DNA of 64,000 nucleotides from Pseudomonas putida (GTDB taxonomy: Bacteria > Pseudomonadota > Gammaproteobacteria > Pseudomonadales > Pseudomonadaceae). A model generated the notes under the pieces. It worked only from the letters and a program-made list of their open reading frames with translations, had not been told where the DNA came from and searched no databases. The stretch spans positions 4,593,501 through 4,657,500 of the forward strand of contig CP047152.1 of NCBI GenBank assembly GCA_041879295.1, in the 5' to 3' direction. The position numbers were made by a program, and so were the translations under genes. This document shows, piece after piece, positions 54,406 to 63,939 of the stretch. Each line of letters starts with the position of its first letter. Positions within the stretch are counted from its first letter, which is position 1.

Positions 54406-55856
54406 CCAAGTCTTTGTTGTCCCTGGCGGTAACCGCTTTCATTCTTGGCGGCTGCTCGCTGATCCCTGATTACCAGACCCCGGAGGCGCCGGTGGCTGCG
54501 CAGTGGCCGCAAGGCCCTGCCTATTCGCCGACGCAATCGGCGGATGTTGCCGCTGCTGAACAGGGCTGGCGCCAGTTCTTCCACGACCCGGCGCTGCAAC
54601 AGCTGATCCAGACCTCGCTGGTCAATAACCGCGACCTGCGGGTCGCGGCGCTGAACCTCGACGCCTATCGTGCGCAATACCGCATTCAGCGCGCCGACCT
54701 GTTCCCGGCGGTTTCGGCCACCGGCAGCGGCAGCCGCCAGCGTGTCCCGGCGAACATGTCGCAAACAGGCGAATCTGGCATCACCAGCCAGTACTCGGCC
54801 ACTTTGGGTGTCAGCGCCTACGAGCTGGACCTGTTCGGCCGTGTGCGCAGCCTGACCGAGCAGGCCCTGGAAACCTACCTCTCCAGCGAGCAGGCGCGTC
54901 GTTCCACGCAAATCGCCCTGGTAGCCAGCGTGGCAAACGCCTACTACACCTGGCAGGCCGACCAGGCCCTGTTCAAGCTGACCGAAGAAACGCTGAAGAC
55001 CTACGAGGAAAGCTACAACCTCACCCGTCGCAGTAATGAAGTCGGCGTGGCCTCGGCCCTGGACGTCAGCCAGGCGCGCACCGCCGTGGAAGGCGCCCGG
55101 GTCAAGTACTCGCAGTACCAGCGCCTGGTCGCCCAGGACGTCAACAGCCTGACTGTGCTGCTGGGTACCGGCATTCCTGCCGACCTGGCCAAGCCGCTGG
55201 CGCTCGATGACGACCAACTGGCCGAAGTACCCGCCGGGCTGCCATCGGATATCCTCCAGCGTCGCCCGGACATCCAGGAAGCCGAGCACCTGCTCAAGGC
55301 CGCCAACGCCAACATTGGCGCAGCCCGCGCAGCGTTCTTCCCAAGCATCAGCCTGACCGCCAACGCCGGCAGCCTGAGCCCCGACATGGGCCACCTGTTC
55401 TCGGGCGGCCAGGGCACCTGGCTGTTCCAGCCGCAGATCAACCTGCCGATCTTCAACGCCGGCAGCTTGAAAGCCAGCCTGGACTACTCGAAGATCCAGA
55501 AGGACATCAACGTCGCCAAGTACGAAAAAACCATCCAGACCGCCTTCCAGGAAGTCTCCGATGGCTTGGCGGCGCGCAAGACCTTCGACGAGCAGTTGCA
55601 GGCCCAGCGTGACCTGGTGCAGGCAAACCAGGACTACTACCGCCTGGCCGAACGCCGTTACCGCATCGGGATTGACAGCAACCTGACCTTCCTCGATGCC
55701 CAACGCAACCTGTTCAGTGCCCAGCAAGCTCTGATCGGAGACCGCCTGTCGCAGCTGACCAGCGAAGTCAACCTGTACAAGGCGCTCGGCGGTGGCTGGT
55801 ACGAGCAGACCGGGCAGGAAAACCAGCAGGCTTCGGTGGAAACACCGAAAGGCTGA
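54402..55856 (+). CDS. ttgC: RND efflux outer-membrane channel TtgC
   Basis: TolC-like outer-membrane factor of 484 residues with a lipobox GGCS near residue 17. The two repeated outer-membrane-efflux domains hold long alpha-hairpins ([20 protein letters not shown] and [20 protein letters not shown]). The ATG overlaps the ttgB stop (ATGA). Followed by a strong terminator. Confidence 0.96.
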   Translation: MTKSLLSLAVTAFILGGCSLIPDYQTPEAPVAAQWPQGPAYSPTQSADVAAAEQGWRQFFHDPALQQLIQTSLVNNRDLRVAALNLDAYRAQYRIQRADLFPAVSATGSGSRQRVPANMSQTGESGITSQYSATLGVSAYELDLFGRVRSLTEQALETYLSSEQARRSTQIALVASVANAYYTWQADQALFKLTEETLKTYEESYNLTRRSNEVGVASALDVSQARTAVEGARVKYSQYQRLVAQDVNSLTVLLGTGIPADLAKPLALDDDQLAEVPAGLPSDILQRRPDIQEAEHLLKAANANIGAARAAFFPSISLTANAGSLSPDMGHLFSGGQGTWLFQPQINLPIFNAGSLKASLDYSKIQKDINVAKYEKTIQTAFQEVSDGLAARKTFDEQLQAQRDLVQANQDYYRLAERRYRIGIDSNLTFLDAQRNLFSAQQALIGDRLSQLTSEVNLYKALGGGWYEQTGQENQQASVETPKG

Positions 55857-55874
55857 TCGGCCTTGTTACAGCAC

Positions 55875-55907
55875 AAGCCCACCCTTAGCGGTGGGCTTTG
55901 CTTTTTT
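55875..55907 (+). terminator. Terminator of ttgABC
   Basis: AAGCCCACC and GGTGGGCTT pair around six bases and are followed by TGC and a six-T run. Confidence 0.88.
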
Positions 55908-55962
55908 ACTGCCTGTGCCGGCCAATATCCCCCGGTGATTCACCGTCGCAGCCACCACCGTA

Positions 55963-56060
55963 TTCGCGGGTGAACCCGCTCCTACACAGATCGTGTGGTG
56001 GACACATATCGGTGGTTGGGCGCAAGCCGTTGTAGGAGCGGGTTTACCCGCGAAGAGGCC
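55963..56060. repeat. Inverted pair of REP elements
   Basis: TTCGCGGGTGAACCCGCTCC and an inverted copy about 45 bases away, in the 405-base gap between ttgC and the porin gene. The remainder of the gap shows no gene. Confidence 0.8.
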
Positions 56061-56261
56061 AGCACAGGAGACTTATTAACCAACCAGAACATTCCGTTCG
56101 ATTATCGCCCCGTTCCGTTTGCGGCGAATTGCCTCACCCCCGCACAACCCCGCACCATCCCCTCCACGCAACGTTGCCCAAGTTCATCAAAAAGACCCGC
56201 ACCTGCAGGCCTGATCCTGCAGTGCAACAGCTCGACCATAAAAACAAGAGATCCACGACAG

Positions 56262-57518
56262 ATGAGCATTTCGCTACCCGCACGCCAGCTGCTGCCCGGC
56301 CTGTTGGCCATGTCCTGCGCCCTCCCCGTGTTCGCCGCCAACGAAGGCGGTTTCATCGAGGACGCCAAGGCCACCCTCAACCTGCGCAACTTCTACATCA
56401 ACCGCAACTTCGTTGACCCGGCCCACCCACAGGGCAAGGCCGAGGAATGGACGCAAAGTTTCATCCTCGATGCCCGTTCCGGTTTCACCCAGGGCACGGT
56501 CGGCTTCGGCGTGGACGTACTGGGGCTCTACTCGGTCAAGCTCGACGGCGGCAGAGGCACCACCAACACTCACTTGCTACCTGTGCATGACGACGGGCGC
56601 CCGGCCGATGACTTCGGCAGGCTGGGTGTGGCGCTGAAAGCCAAGCTGTCCGAAACCGAGCTGAAAGTCGGTGAATGGATGCCAGTACTGCCAATCCTGC
56701 GTTCAGACGATGGTCGCTCGTTGCCGCAAACCTTCCGCGGTGGTCAACTGACCTCCAGGGAAATCGCCGGTCTGACCCTGTATGCCGGCCAGTTCCGCGG
56801 CAACAGCCCGCGCAACGATGCCAGCATGGAAGACATGTCGCTCAACGGCAAAGCTGCCTTCACCTCCGACCGTTTCAATTTCGGCGGCGGTGAGTACAGC
56901 TTCAACGACAAGCGCACCATGATCGGCCTGTGGGATGCCCAGCTCAAGGACATCTACCGCCAGCAGTACCTCAACCTGACGCACAGCCAGCCGCTGGGCG
57001 ACTGGACGCTGGGCGCCAACCTGGGCTACTTCATCGGCAAGGAAGATGGTGCCGAACGGGCCGGCAAGCTGGACAACCGCACCGCCTCCGCCTTGCTTTC
57101 GGCGCGCTACCAAGGCCACACCTTTTACGTTGGCCTGCAGAAGGTCAGCGGCGACGATGCCTGGATGCGGGTCAATGGCACCAGTGGCGGTACCCTGGCC
57201 AACGACAGCTACAATTCAAGCTTCGACAATGCCAAGGAGCGTTCCTGGCAGGTTCGCCATGACTTCAACTTCGCCACCGTCGGCGTACCCGGCCTGACCC
57301 TGATGAACCGCTATATCAAGGGTGAAAACGTCACCGTGGGCAGCGTGGACGATGGCAAGGAATGGGCACGGGAAACAGAGCTGGCCTATGTGGTGCAGTC
57401 GGGCAGTTTCAAGGACCTGTCGGTGAAATGGCGCAACTCGACCATGCGTCGCGACTTCAGCACCAACGCGTTCGATGAGAACCGCTTGATTGTGAGTTAT
57501 CCGCTGAATCTTCTGTGA
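56262..57518 (+). CDS. OprD-family outer-membrane porin
   Basis: Substrate-specific porin of 418 residues. The signal peptide ends PVFAA near residue 27, and the mature start NEGGFIEDAKATLNLRNFYI is characteristic of OprD proteins. The C-terminus is beta-rich (ENRLIVSYPLNLL). The frame is open upstream to 55995 but this runs through a REP element, so the ATG at 56262 is used. Its place beside the pca operon, and the BenF-like porins of P. putida, suggest an aromatic-acid substrate; this is inference. Confidence 0.88.
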   Translation: MSISLPARQLLPGLLAMSCALPVFAANEGGFIEDAKATLNLRNFYINRNFVDPAHPQGKAEEWTQSFILDARSGFTQGTVGFGVDVLGLYSVKLDGGRGTTNTHLLPVHDDGRPADDFGRLGVALKAKLSETELKVGEWMPVLPILRSDDGRSLPQTFRGGQLTSREIAGLTLYAGQFRGNSPRNDASMEDMSLNGKAAFTSDRFNFGGGEYSFNDKRTMIGLWDAQLKDIYRQQYLNLTHSQPLGDWTLGANLGYFIGKEDGAERAGKLDNRTASALLSARYQGHTFYVGLQKVSGDDAWMRVNGTSGGTLANDSYNSSFDNAKERSWQVRHDFNFATVGVPGLTLMNRYIKGENVTVGSVDDGKEWARETELAYVVQSGSFKDLSVKWRNSTMRRDFSTNAFDENRLIVSYPLNLL

Positions 57519-57526
57519 ATCAGATG

Positions 57527-57558
57527 GCCTCTTCGCGGATAAACTCGCGAAGAGGCCA
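57527..57558. terminator. REP-derived terminator-like hairpin
   Basis: A perfect 12-bp stem, GGCCTCTTCGCG and its complement, begins 9 bases after the porin stop codon. Confidence 0.55.
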
Positions 57559-57760
57559 GTCTCCCCCTCAAGTGACCTAACGCTATAAACATTCATGCAC
57601 CTTCTTCGGGGGTACGATTTGCTGCAGCTGAATAAAGCCCTGCCATGAATTTGCCAGTGCGAACTGCCACCATTCGCTGAGCTGATGATGGTGGTGACGG
57701 CGGACTATCCTGATCACTATCGGGTACAGGTGAAACCAAGCAGAACAGGGAGGCACAACA

Positions 57761-58285
57761 ATGAAAACCCTCGTCGACCACCTGAGCCAATACGCCAACT
57801 ACCACCGCGACCCGCGCAACATCGCCACCCACTTCGTCGGTATTCCCATGATCGTACTGGCAGTCACCATCCTGCTTTCACGCCCAGGCTGGGAGATGGC
57901 TGGCATGTGGCTGTCCCCTGCCCTGGTGGCAGCGGCGGCGTCGGTGTGGTTCTACCTGCGCCTGGACCTGCGCTTCGGGCTGGTGATGGGGCTGTTGCTG
58001 GGGCTGTGCCTGTGGGTCGGTGAGGTGCTGGCAGTGCAGTCGACAACACTATGGCTCGGCGCCGGGCTGGGGGCGTTCGTGGTGGGCTGGGTCATCCAGT
58101 TCATCGGCCATTACTACGAAGGCCGCAAGCCGGCATTTGTCGACGACCTGAGTGGCCTGATCATCGGGCCACTGTTCGTGGTGGCCGAAGCTGCGTTCAT
58201 GTTGGGCCTGTGCCCGACGCTGAAGCATGCCGTAGAAACCAACGCCGGCCCGGTTGCCATGCGGGAGAAAAAGGCATCGGTTTAA
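57761..58285 (+). CDS. Mpo1/YGL010w-like (DUF962) membrane protein
   Basis: Membrane protein of 174 residues with four to five hydrophobic segments. It contains the Mpo1-family signatures YHRDPRNIATHFVGIP (residues 14-29) and WVIQFIGHYYEGRKPAFVDD (near 110), whose His residues bind Fe2+ in yeast Mpo1, a 2-hydroxy fatty-acid dioxygenase. Bacterial function is not established. Monocistronic, between the porin and the pca operon. Confidence 0.85.
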   Translation: MKTLVDHLSQYANYHRDPRNIATHFVGIPMIVLAVTILLSRPGWEMAGMWLSPALVAAAASVWFYLRLDLRFGLVMGLLLGLCLWVGEVLAVQSTTLWLGAGLGAFVVGWVIQFIGHYYEGRKPAFVDDLSGLIIGPLFVVAEAAFMLGLCPTLKHAVETNAGPVAMREKKASV

Positions 58286-58291
58286 GGGCCA

Positions 58292-58360
58292 TCGCGGGCA
58301 AGCTCCCGGCCACAGGTCTGCAGGGTTATGCAGGACCTGTGGCAGGGAGCTTGCCCGCGA
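58292..58360. repeat. Inverted pair of REP-like repeats
   Basis: TCGCGGGCAAGCTCCC and its inverted copy, with an inner CCACAGGTC/GACCTGTGG stem, between converging genes. Confidence 0.8.
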
Positions 58361-58367
58361 ACACGAT

Positions 58368-58760
58368 TTACTGGCGCGACTCTACGCCAAGCTCATCCCA
58401 CACCGACTCAGCCAAGTGGAACGTGGCATTGGCCGCCGGAATGCCGCAGTAGATCGCGCTCTGCATCAGCACTTCCTTGATCTCGTCGCGGGTCACGCCG
58501 TTATTGGCTGCGGCGCGCAGGTGAAGCTTCAGTTCGTCGTTGCGGTTCATGCCGATCAGCATGGCGATGGTGATCAGGCTGCGGGTATGGCGCGGCAGCC
58601 CCGGGCGGGTCCAGATGTCACCCCAGGCGTGGCGGGTGATCATTTCCTGAAACTCGCCATTGAAGTCGTTGAGTTTCTCCAGGCTGCGGTCCACGTGGGC
58701 ATCGCCCAGCACTGCGCGGCGCACTTGCATGCCAGCGTCGTAACGTTGTTTCTCGTCCAT
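58368..58760 (-). CDS. pcaC: 4-carboxymuconolactone decarboxylase
   Basis: Converts 4-carboxymuconolactone to beta-ketoadipate enol-lactone in protocatechuate degradation. The 130-residue product is an AhpD-like helical protein with ELKLHLRAAANNGVTRDEI near residue 75. The ATG at 58760 gives MDEKQRYDAGMQVRRAVLG. Last gene of the operon, 10 bases after pcaD. Confidence 0.95.
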   Translation of the reverse strand: MDEKQRYDAGMQVRRAVLGDAHVDRSLEKLNDFNGEFQEMITRHAWGDIWTRPGLPRHTRSLITIAMLIGMNRNDELKLHLRAAANNGVTRDEIKEVLMQSAIYCGIPAANATFHLAESVWDELGVESRQ

Positions 58761-58770
58761 GGCATTGTCC

Positions 58771-59562
58771 TCAGTGAGCCAGCAGGAAATCGAGCACGCG
58801 GCGGCTGAAGGCCTCGCCAATCTCGACATTGGACAGGTGCGCAGCCGGGAAGTCGACGTACTCGGCACCTTGGATACCGGCCTGCATGAAGCGGCCATGC
58901 TCAGGGGTGGTCACTACGTCTTCAGTACCGGCAACGATCAGCGCAGGCACCTGGATGCGGCCCAGTTGCTCACGATAATCAGCGTCACGTACCGCTGCGC
59001 AGTTGCCGGCATAGCCTTGCGGGCTGGTTTGCGCCAGCATCTGACAGATACGCTGAGCCTGCTCCGGCTGTGCCTGGGCAAAACCTGGGGTGAACCAGCG
59101 GGCGATGGAGGCATCGCGCAGGTCGACCATGGCCTGCTGGCCACCTTTGAGCACAGTGTCGATACGGGTGTTCCATACCTCGTCGTTGGCGATCTTAGCG
59201 GCCGTGTTGCACAGGGTCAGGCTGCGCAGGCGCTCACCTGCATTGATGCCCAGCCACTGGCCGATCAGCCCGCCCATCGACAGGCCGACGAAGTGAGCCT
59301 TCTGGATGTCCAGCCCGTCGAGCAGGGCCAGCACGTCGCGGCCCAGCTGTTCGATGCTGTAAGGGCCTTCAGTGACCAGCGATGCACCGTGACCGCGGGT
59401 GTCGTAACGCAGCACCCTGAAGTGCTGGCTCCACAACGGAATCTGGGTGTCCCACATGCCCAGGTCGGTACCCAGCGAGTTGGACAGGACCAGCACCGGG
59501 GCGTCTTCCGGGCCATCGATCTGATAATTCAAAACGCCATCGGCCAGTTGCAAGTGCGCCAC
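58771..59562 (-). CDS. pcaD: 3-oxoadipate enol-lactonase
   Basis: Alpha/beta hydrolase of 263 residues that hydrolyses beta-ketoadipate enol-lactone to beta-ketoadipate. The nucleophile elbow is GLSMGG near residue 95. The oxyanion region is LVLSNSLGTDLGMWD near 28, and the catalytic His is in PAAHLSNVE near 240. It follows pcaB by 11 bases. Confidence 0.95.
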   Translation of the reverse strand: MAHLQLADGVLNYQIDGPEDAPVLVLSNSLGTDLGMWDTQIPLWSQHFRVLRYDTRGHGASLVTEGPYSIEQLGRDVLALLDGLDIQKAHFVGLSMGGLIGQWLGINAGERLRSLTLCNTAAKIANDEVWNTRIDTVLKGGQQAMVDLRDASIARWFTPGFAQAQPEQAQRICQMLAQTSPQGYAGNCAAVRDADYREQLGRIQVPALIVAGTEDVVTTPEHGRFMQAGIQGAEYVDFPAAHLSNVEIGEAFSRRVLDFLLAH

Positions 59563-59573
59563 AGCGGTCTCCT

Positions 59574-60926
59574 TCAGGCAGTGAAACGTTGATGTTCGGA
59601 CACGGCGCGCGCCACCCAGACGCGGGCCTGGCCCAGGTAATGGGCAGGGTCGAGCAGGCGATCGAGTTCTTCGCCAGACAGCTCGGCGCTGACCTGCGGT
59701 TCGTCACCCAGCACGGCACGCAGGTGCCGTTGTTCGGCTACCGCGCGCTGGCAGCATTGTTCCAGCAGGTGGTGGGCACGGTCGCGCCCCAGGCGCTGGG
59801 CAAGGACAATGCTCACCGCTTCGGCCAGCACCAGGCCTTGTGTCAGGTCGAGGTTATGGCGCATGCGCGCGGCATCCACCTCCATACCCTCGGCAATCAT
59901 TTGAGCCTGGCGCAGGGCGCCAGAGACCAGGCAGCAGATATCCGGCAAGGTTTCCCACTCGGCATGCCATAGGCCCAGGCTGCGTTCGTGCTCCTGGGGC
60001 ATGGCCGCGAACAGCGTCGACAGCAGGCCCGGCACGCGGGTTGCGGCACCGATCAACACGGCAGCACCCACCGGGTTGCGCTTGTGTGGCATGGTCGAAG
60101 ACCCACCCTTGCCCGGCGCAGAAGGCTCAAACACCTCCCCCGCCTCGGTTTGCATCAGCAAGCTGATATCGCGGCCGAACTTGCCCAGGCTGCCGGCAAC
60201 CAGGCCCAGTACCGAGGCAAACTCCACCAGGCGGTCACGCTGGGTGTGCCAGGGCTGTTCGGGCAGGGACAGTTTGAGCTGTTCGGCCAGCGCTTCGGCC
60301 ACCGGCATCGCCTTGCTGCCCAAGGCCGCCAGGCTGCCCGAGGCTCCGCCGAACTGCAGGACCAGCAGGCGCGGGCGCAGTTCATGCAGGCGCTGACGGT
60401 GGCGGGTCAAAGCACCCAGTACACCGGCCAGCTTCATGCCCAGGGTCACCGGGGTAGCATGCTGCAACCAGGTACGCCCCACCAATGGCGTATCGGCATG
60501 CTTCAACGCCTGCTGCGACAGGGTATCAGCCAGCTTGCCAAGGTCAGCCTCGATCAAGTCCAGGGCATCGCGCAACTGCAGAACCAGACCGGTGTCCATC
60601 GCATCCTGGCTGGTCGCCCCAAGGTGCACATAGCGCTCAGCTTCAGGTACGCCAGTGGCGATCACTTTGCCCAACGCTTTCACCAACGGAATTGCCGAGT
60701 TGCCAGCGATCGCAATGGCATTGGCCAGTGCGCCGACGTCATAGCGCTCGGCCTGGCATGCCGCCTCGATGGCCGCCACCGCGGCGTGCGGGACCAAACC
60801 GGTAGAGGCTTCGGCACGGGCAAGCGCTGCTTCGAAATCCAGCATGCCCTGCAGGCGGCCACGGTCGGAGAAAATCTCGCGCATGGCCGGCGCGGTGAAA
60901 TAGGCGTCGAACAGTTGGTTGCTCAT
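59574..60926 (-). CDS. pcaB: 3-carboxy-cis,cis-muconate cycloisomerase
   Basis: Fumarase/aspartase-superfamily enzyme of 450 residues that forms 4-carboxymuconolactone. The superfamily signature GSSTMPHKRNPVGA lies near residue 270, and the N-terminal MSNQLFDAYFTAPAMREIF matches PcaB. It follows pcaT by 9 bases. Confidence 0.95.
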   Translation of the reverse strand: MSNQLFDAYFTAPAMREIFSDRGRLQGMLDFEAALARAEASTGLVPHAAVAAIEAACQAERYDVGALANAIAIAGNSAIPLVKALGKVIATGVPEAERYVHLGATSQDAMDTGLVLQLRDALDLIEADLGKLADTLSQQALKHADTPLVGRTWLQHATPVTLGMKLAGVLGALTRHRQRLHELRPRLLVLQFGGASGSLAALGSKAMPVAEALAEQLKLSLPEQPWHTQRDRLVEFASVLGLVAGSLGKFGRDISLLMQTEAGEVFEPSAPGKGGSSTMPHKRNPVGAAVLIGAATRVPGLLSTLFAAMPQEHERSLGLWHAEWETLPDICCLVSGALRQAQMIAEGMEVDAARMRHNLDLTQGLVLAEAVSIVLAQRLGRDRAHHLLEQCCQRAVAEQRHLRAVLGDEPQVSAELSGEELDRLLDPAHYLGQARVWVARAVSEHQRFTA

Positions 60927-60935
60927 GCAGCGTCC

Positions 60936-62225
60936 TTAATCATCATGGTGCAGATACACCGCCTGCTTCGGCAGGCGCAGGCTGAACAGGAAAGCAATCG
61001 CCATCATCGCCGTCACGTACCAGTAGAAAGTGTTTTCCATCCCCAGGGTTTTCAGACCCAGGGCCACATATTCGGCCGAACCGCCGAATGCTGCGTTGGC
61101 CACCGCATAGGCCAGGCCCACCCCCAGTGCACGCACCTGTGGCGGGAACATTTCGGCTTTCACCAGGCCGCTGATCGAGGTGTAGAAACTGACGATACAC
61201 AGGGCCAGGCTGATCAGCACGAAGGCCATGAGCGGGCTGGTCACGGTTTTCAGTGCCATCAGCAGCGGCACGGTGAACAAGGTACCGAGCGCGCCGAACA
61301 GCAGCATCGAATTGCGCCGACCGATACGGTCGGACAGCATGCCGAAGAACGGCTGTACCACCATGAACAGGAACAATGCTCCGGTCATCACGTAGCTGGC
61401 GTTCTTGGCTGTCATGCCCGCAGTGTTGACCAGGTATTTCTGCATATAAGTGGTGAAAGTATAGAAAATCAGCGAGCCACCAGCGGTGTAACCCAATACT
61501 GTGATGAACGCCGCTGCGTGATTGCGGAACAGGCCACCGATCGAACCTGCATCCTTGTCATTGCGGGCTTCGGCGCTACTGGTCTCGTGCAGCGAACGGC
61601 GCAGCATCAACGAGATCAGGGCGGCGATGGCCCCCACCACGAAAGGAATGCGCCAGCCCCAGGCCCGCAGTTCATCTTCAGTCAGCAGCTGTTGCAGGAT
61701 CACCACGACCAGTACCGCCAGCAACTGGCCGCCAATCAGGGTGACGTACTGGAACGAAGCAAAGAAGCCGCGCTGCCCACGCAGGGCCACTTCACTCATG
61801 TAAGTGGCCGTGGTGCCGTATTCGCCCCCAACCGACAGGCCCTGGATCAGGCGAGCCAGCAATAGCAGCGCCGGTGCCCAGGTGCCGATGCTGGCATAGG
61901 TGGGCAGGCAAGCGATCATCAGGGAGCCGAAGCACATCATCAGCACCGAGATCATCAGGGAATTCTTGCGACCATGGCGGTCGGCGAGGCGGCCGAAGAT
62001 CCAGCCACCGATTGGGCGCATCAGGAAACCTGCGGCGAATACACCAGCCGTGTTCAACAACTGCACGGTGGGATCGTCCGAGGGGAAGAAGGCCGGGGCG
62101 AAGTAGATCGCACAGAAGGCGTAGACGTAGAAGTCGAACCATTCCACCAGGTTGCCTGACGAGGCACCGACGATAGCGAAGATGCGCTTGCTGCGTTCTT
62201 CGCCAGTGTAATAGGTTGAAGTCAT
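60936..62225 (-). CDS. pcaT: Beta-ketoadipate/dicarboxylate MFS transporter PcaT
   Basis: Metabolite:H+ symporter of 429 residues and twelve membrane segments, from the same family as kgtP in this window: [20 protein letters not shown] near residue 25 and [14 protein letters not shown] near 80. In P. putida PcaT takes up beta-ketoadipate. A REP pair separates it from pcaF. Confidence 0.9.
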   Translation of the reverse strand: MTSTYYTGEERSKRIFAIVGASSGNLVEWFDFYVYAFCAIYFAPAFFPSDDPTVQLLNTAGVFAAGFLMRPIGGWIFGRLADRHGRKNSLMISVLMMCFGSLMIACLPTYASIGTWAPALLLLARLIQGLSVGGEYGTTATYMSEVALRGQRGFFASFQYVTLIGGQLLAVLVVVILQQLLTEDELRAWGWRIPFVVGAIAALISLMLRRSLHETSSAEARNDKDAGSIGGLFRNHAAAFITVLGYTAGGSLIFYTFTTYMQKYLVNTAGMTAKNASYVMTGALFLFMVVQPFFGMLSDRIGRRNSMLLFGALGTLFTVPLLMALKTVTSPLMAFVLISLALCIVSFYTSISGLVKAEMFPPQVRALGVGLAYAVANAAFGGSAEYVALGLKTLGMENTFYWYVTAMMAIAFLFSLRLPKQAVYLHHDD

Positions 62226-62326
62226 GACGGTTTTACTCCTGGAGGGTACTAGGTAAATCTAGACATACCTGGTAACACACTCGTTCCGCTATCTGGCTGG
62301 CAATTGGCCTTATGTCTCACAGGACA

Positions 62327-62404
62327 GGCCTCTTCGCGGGCAAGCCCGCTCCCACAGGTGATTGCGTGGATCCCTGTGGGAGCTGGCTTGCCCGCGAAGA
62401 GGCC
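62327..62404. repeat. REP pair inside the pca operon
   Basis: GGCCTCTTCGCGGGCAAGCC and its inverted copy around 34 bases, lying between pcaF and pcaT. It may reduce or stabilise parts of the transcript. Confidence 0.85.
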
Positions 62405-62412
62405 GGTACAGG

Positions 62413-63615
62413 TCAAACCCGCTCGATGGCCAGTGCCAGACCTTGGCCAACGCCCACACACATGGTCGCCAGGCCTTTACGCCCACCACTCTTCTCCAGC
62501 TGGTGCAGCGCAGTCAGCACCAGGCGCGCACCGCTCATGCCCAGCGGGTGGCCCAGGGCAATGGCGCCGCCATTAGGGTTTACCTGTGGCGCATCGTCAG
62601 CGACACCCAGCTCACGCAGCACTGCCAGGCCTTGGCTGGCAAACGCCTCGTTAAGCTCGATCACGTCGAAATCACTTACCGCCACCCCCAGACGCTCAGT
62701 CAGCTTGCGCACCGCCGGCACCGGGCCAATGCCCATGACACGTGGAGCAACGCCGCCGCTGGCCATGCCCAAAACGCGGGCGCGCGGGGTCAGGCCGTGC
62801 TTCTTCACCGCAGCGGCCGAGGCCAGGATCATCGCCGCGGCACCGTCGTTCACGCCCGAGGCGTTGCCGGCGGTGACCGTCTTGTCCGGACCGTTGACCG
62901 GTTTGAGCTTGGTCAGCGCCTCCAGAGTGGTTTCCGGGCGCAGGTGTTCGTCACGTTCGACGATGATTTCGCCCTTCTTGTGAGCGATACGCACCGGCAC
63001 AATTTCTTCGGCGAAGAAGCCGGCAGCCTGCGCAGCAGCAGCCTTTTGCTGACTGCGCAGGGCGAACGCGTCCTGGTCAGCACGCGAAACCTGATAGTCA
63101 TCAGCCACGTTGTCGGCGGTTTCCGGCATGGAATCCACACCATACTGGCTCTTCATCAGCGGGTTGATGAAACGCCAGCCAATGGTGGTGTCTTCCAGCT
63201 TCATGTTGCGCGAATAGGCGCTTTCAGCCTTGCCCATGACGAACGGGGCGCGCGACATCGACTCGACGCCACCGGCAATCACCAGTTCCATCTCGCCGCT
63301 GGCGATGGCGCGGAAAGCAGTGCCGATGGCATCCATGCCCGACGCACACAGGCGGTTCAGGGTGACACCCGGGATGCTTTCCGGCAGGCCGGCCAGCAGC
63401 AGTGCCATGCGGGCCACGTTGCGGTTGTCTTCACCGGCCTGGTTGGCGCAGCCGAAGAACACTTCGTCTACCTGGTCCCACTGCACGCCTGGGTTGCGCT
63501 CTACCAGCGCCTTCAGCGGCACCGCTGCCAGGTCGTCGGCCCGCACGCTGGCCAGGGCGCCGCCGAAGCGGCCGATGGGGGTACGGATGGCGTCACAGAT
63601 GAATACGTCGTGCAT
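62413..63615 (-). CDS. pcaF: Beta-ketoadipyl-CoA thiolase
   Basis: Thiolase of 400 residues that cleaves beta-ketoadipyl-CoA to succinyl-CoA and acetyl-CoA. The acyl-carrying Cys90 is in NRLCASGMDA, the catalytic His in GGAIALGHPLG and the second Cys in LATMCVGVGQG. The ATG at 63615 has AGGAGA upstream and overlaps the stop of a short upstream reading frame (TGATG). Confidence 0.96.
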   Translation of the reverse strand: MHDVFICDAIRTPIGRFGGALASVRADDLAAVPLKALVERNPGVQWDQVDEVFFGCANQAGEDNRNVARMALLLAGLPESIPGVTLNRLCASGMDAIGTAFRAIASGEMELVIAGGVESMSRAPFVMGKAESAYSRNMKLEDTTIGWRFINPLMKSQYGVDSMPETADNVADDYQVSRADQDAFALRSQQKAAAAQAAGFFAEEIVPVRIAHKKGEIIVERDEHLRPETTLEALTKLKPVNGPDKTVTAGNASGVNDGAAAMILASAAAVKKHGLTPRARVLGMASGGVAPRVMGIGPVPAVRKLTERLGVAVSDFDVIELNEAFASQGLAVLRELGVADDAPQVNPNGGAIALGHPLGMSGARLVLTALHQLEKSGGRKGLATMCVGVGQGLALAIERV

Positions 63616-63674
63616 CAGGCTTCTCCTGCCAGCTGGCCATGGGCCGCGGCGGTACGGGCGTCGAGGTCACACAT
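63615..63674 (-). CDS. Possible 19-residue leader ORF coupled to pcaF
   Basis: ATG at 63674 encodes MCDLDARTAAAHGQLAGEA and stops in the TGATG that starts pcaF. Its start overlaps the stop of the leader ORF before it. The codon use looks like the genome's own. Evidence is arrangement only; it could be chance open frame in the leader. Confidence 0.3.
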   Translation of the reverse strand: MCDLDARTAAAHGQLAGEA

Positions 63675-63723
63675 GGTGGACAGCTCGATTTGGGTGGATT
63701 CGGAAATGGTCTGCGCGTGGCAT
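63667..63723 (-). CDS. Possible 18-residue leader ORF upstream of pcaF
   Basis: ATG at 63723 preceded by CCAGGAG (spacing seven) encodes MPRADHFRIHPNRAVHHV. The good ribosome binding site is the main support. It lies in the 175-base transcript leader downstream of the PcaR operator. Confidence 0.3.
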   Translation of the reverse strand: MPRADHFRIHPNRAVHHV

Positions 63724-63789
63724 TTGGAGGCTCCTGGTCAGGGTGCTTCGATAAACCCAGATTAAGGAGACTGGTGGGTACCTTACAAT

Positions 63790-63820
63790 CCGATAATCGA
63801 CTATTCGTGCGATTATCGAA
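63790..63820. promoter_or_regulatory. PcaR operator of pcaF
   Basis: CGATAATCG (63791-63799) and CGATTATCG (63810-63818) are inverted around ten bases. On the minus strand the site reads TTCGATAATCGCACGAATAG and onward, matching the reported PcaR box of P. putida (GTTCGATAATCGCAC). PcaR, an IclR-type regulator, activates pca genes with beta-ketoadipate. Confidence 0.85.
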
Positions 63821-63939
63821 CCATTTGTTCTACAACTATTCCCCCACCACCAGGCAGTTGTGCGCCCTGATCGCAGCACAACACCGCTCCTGCCGGAGCA
63901 GCCTTGTGCTGCGAATGGGCCGCGACGCGGCCCTCGCCC

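Noticed and set aside
55995..56261. N-terminal extension of the OprD-family porin
   Set aside because: The extension translates a REP element and lacks a signal peptide; the ATG at 56262 gives a proper one.
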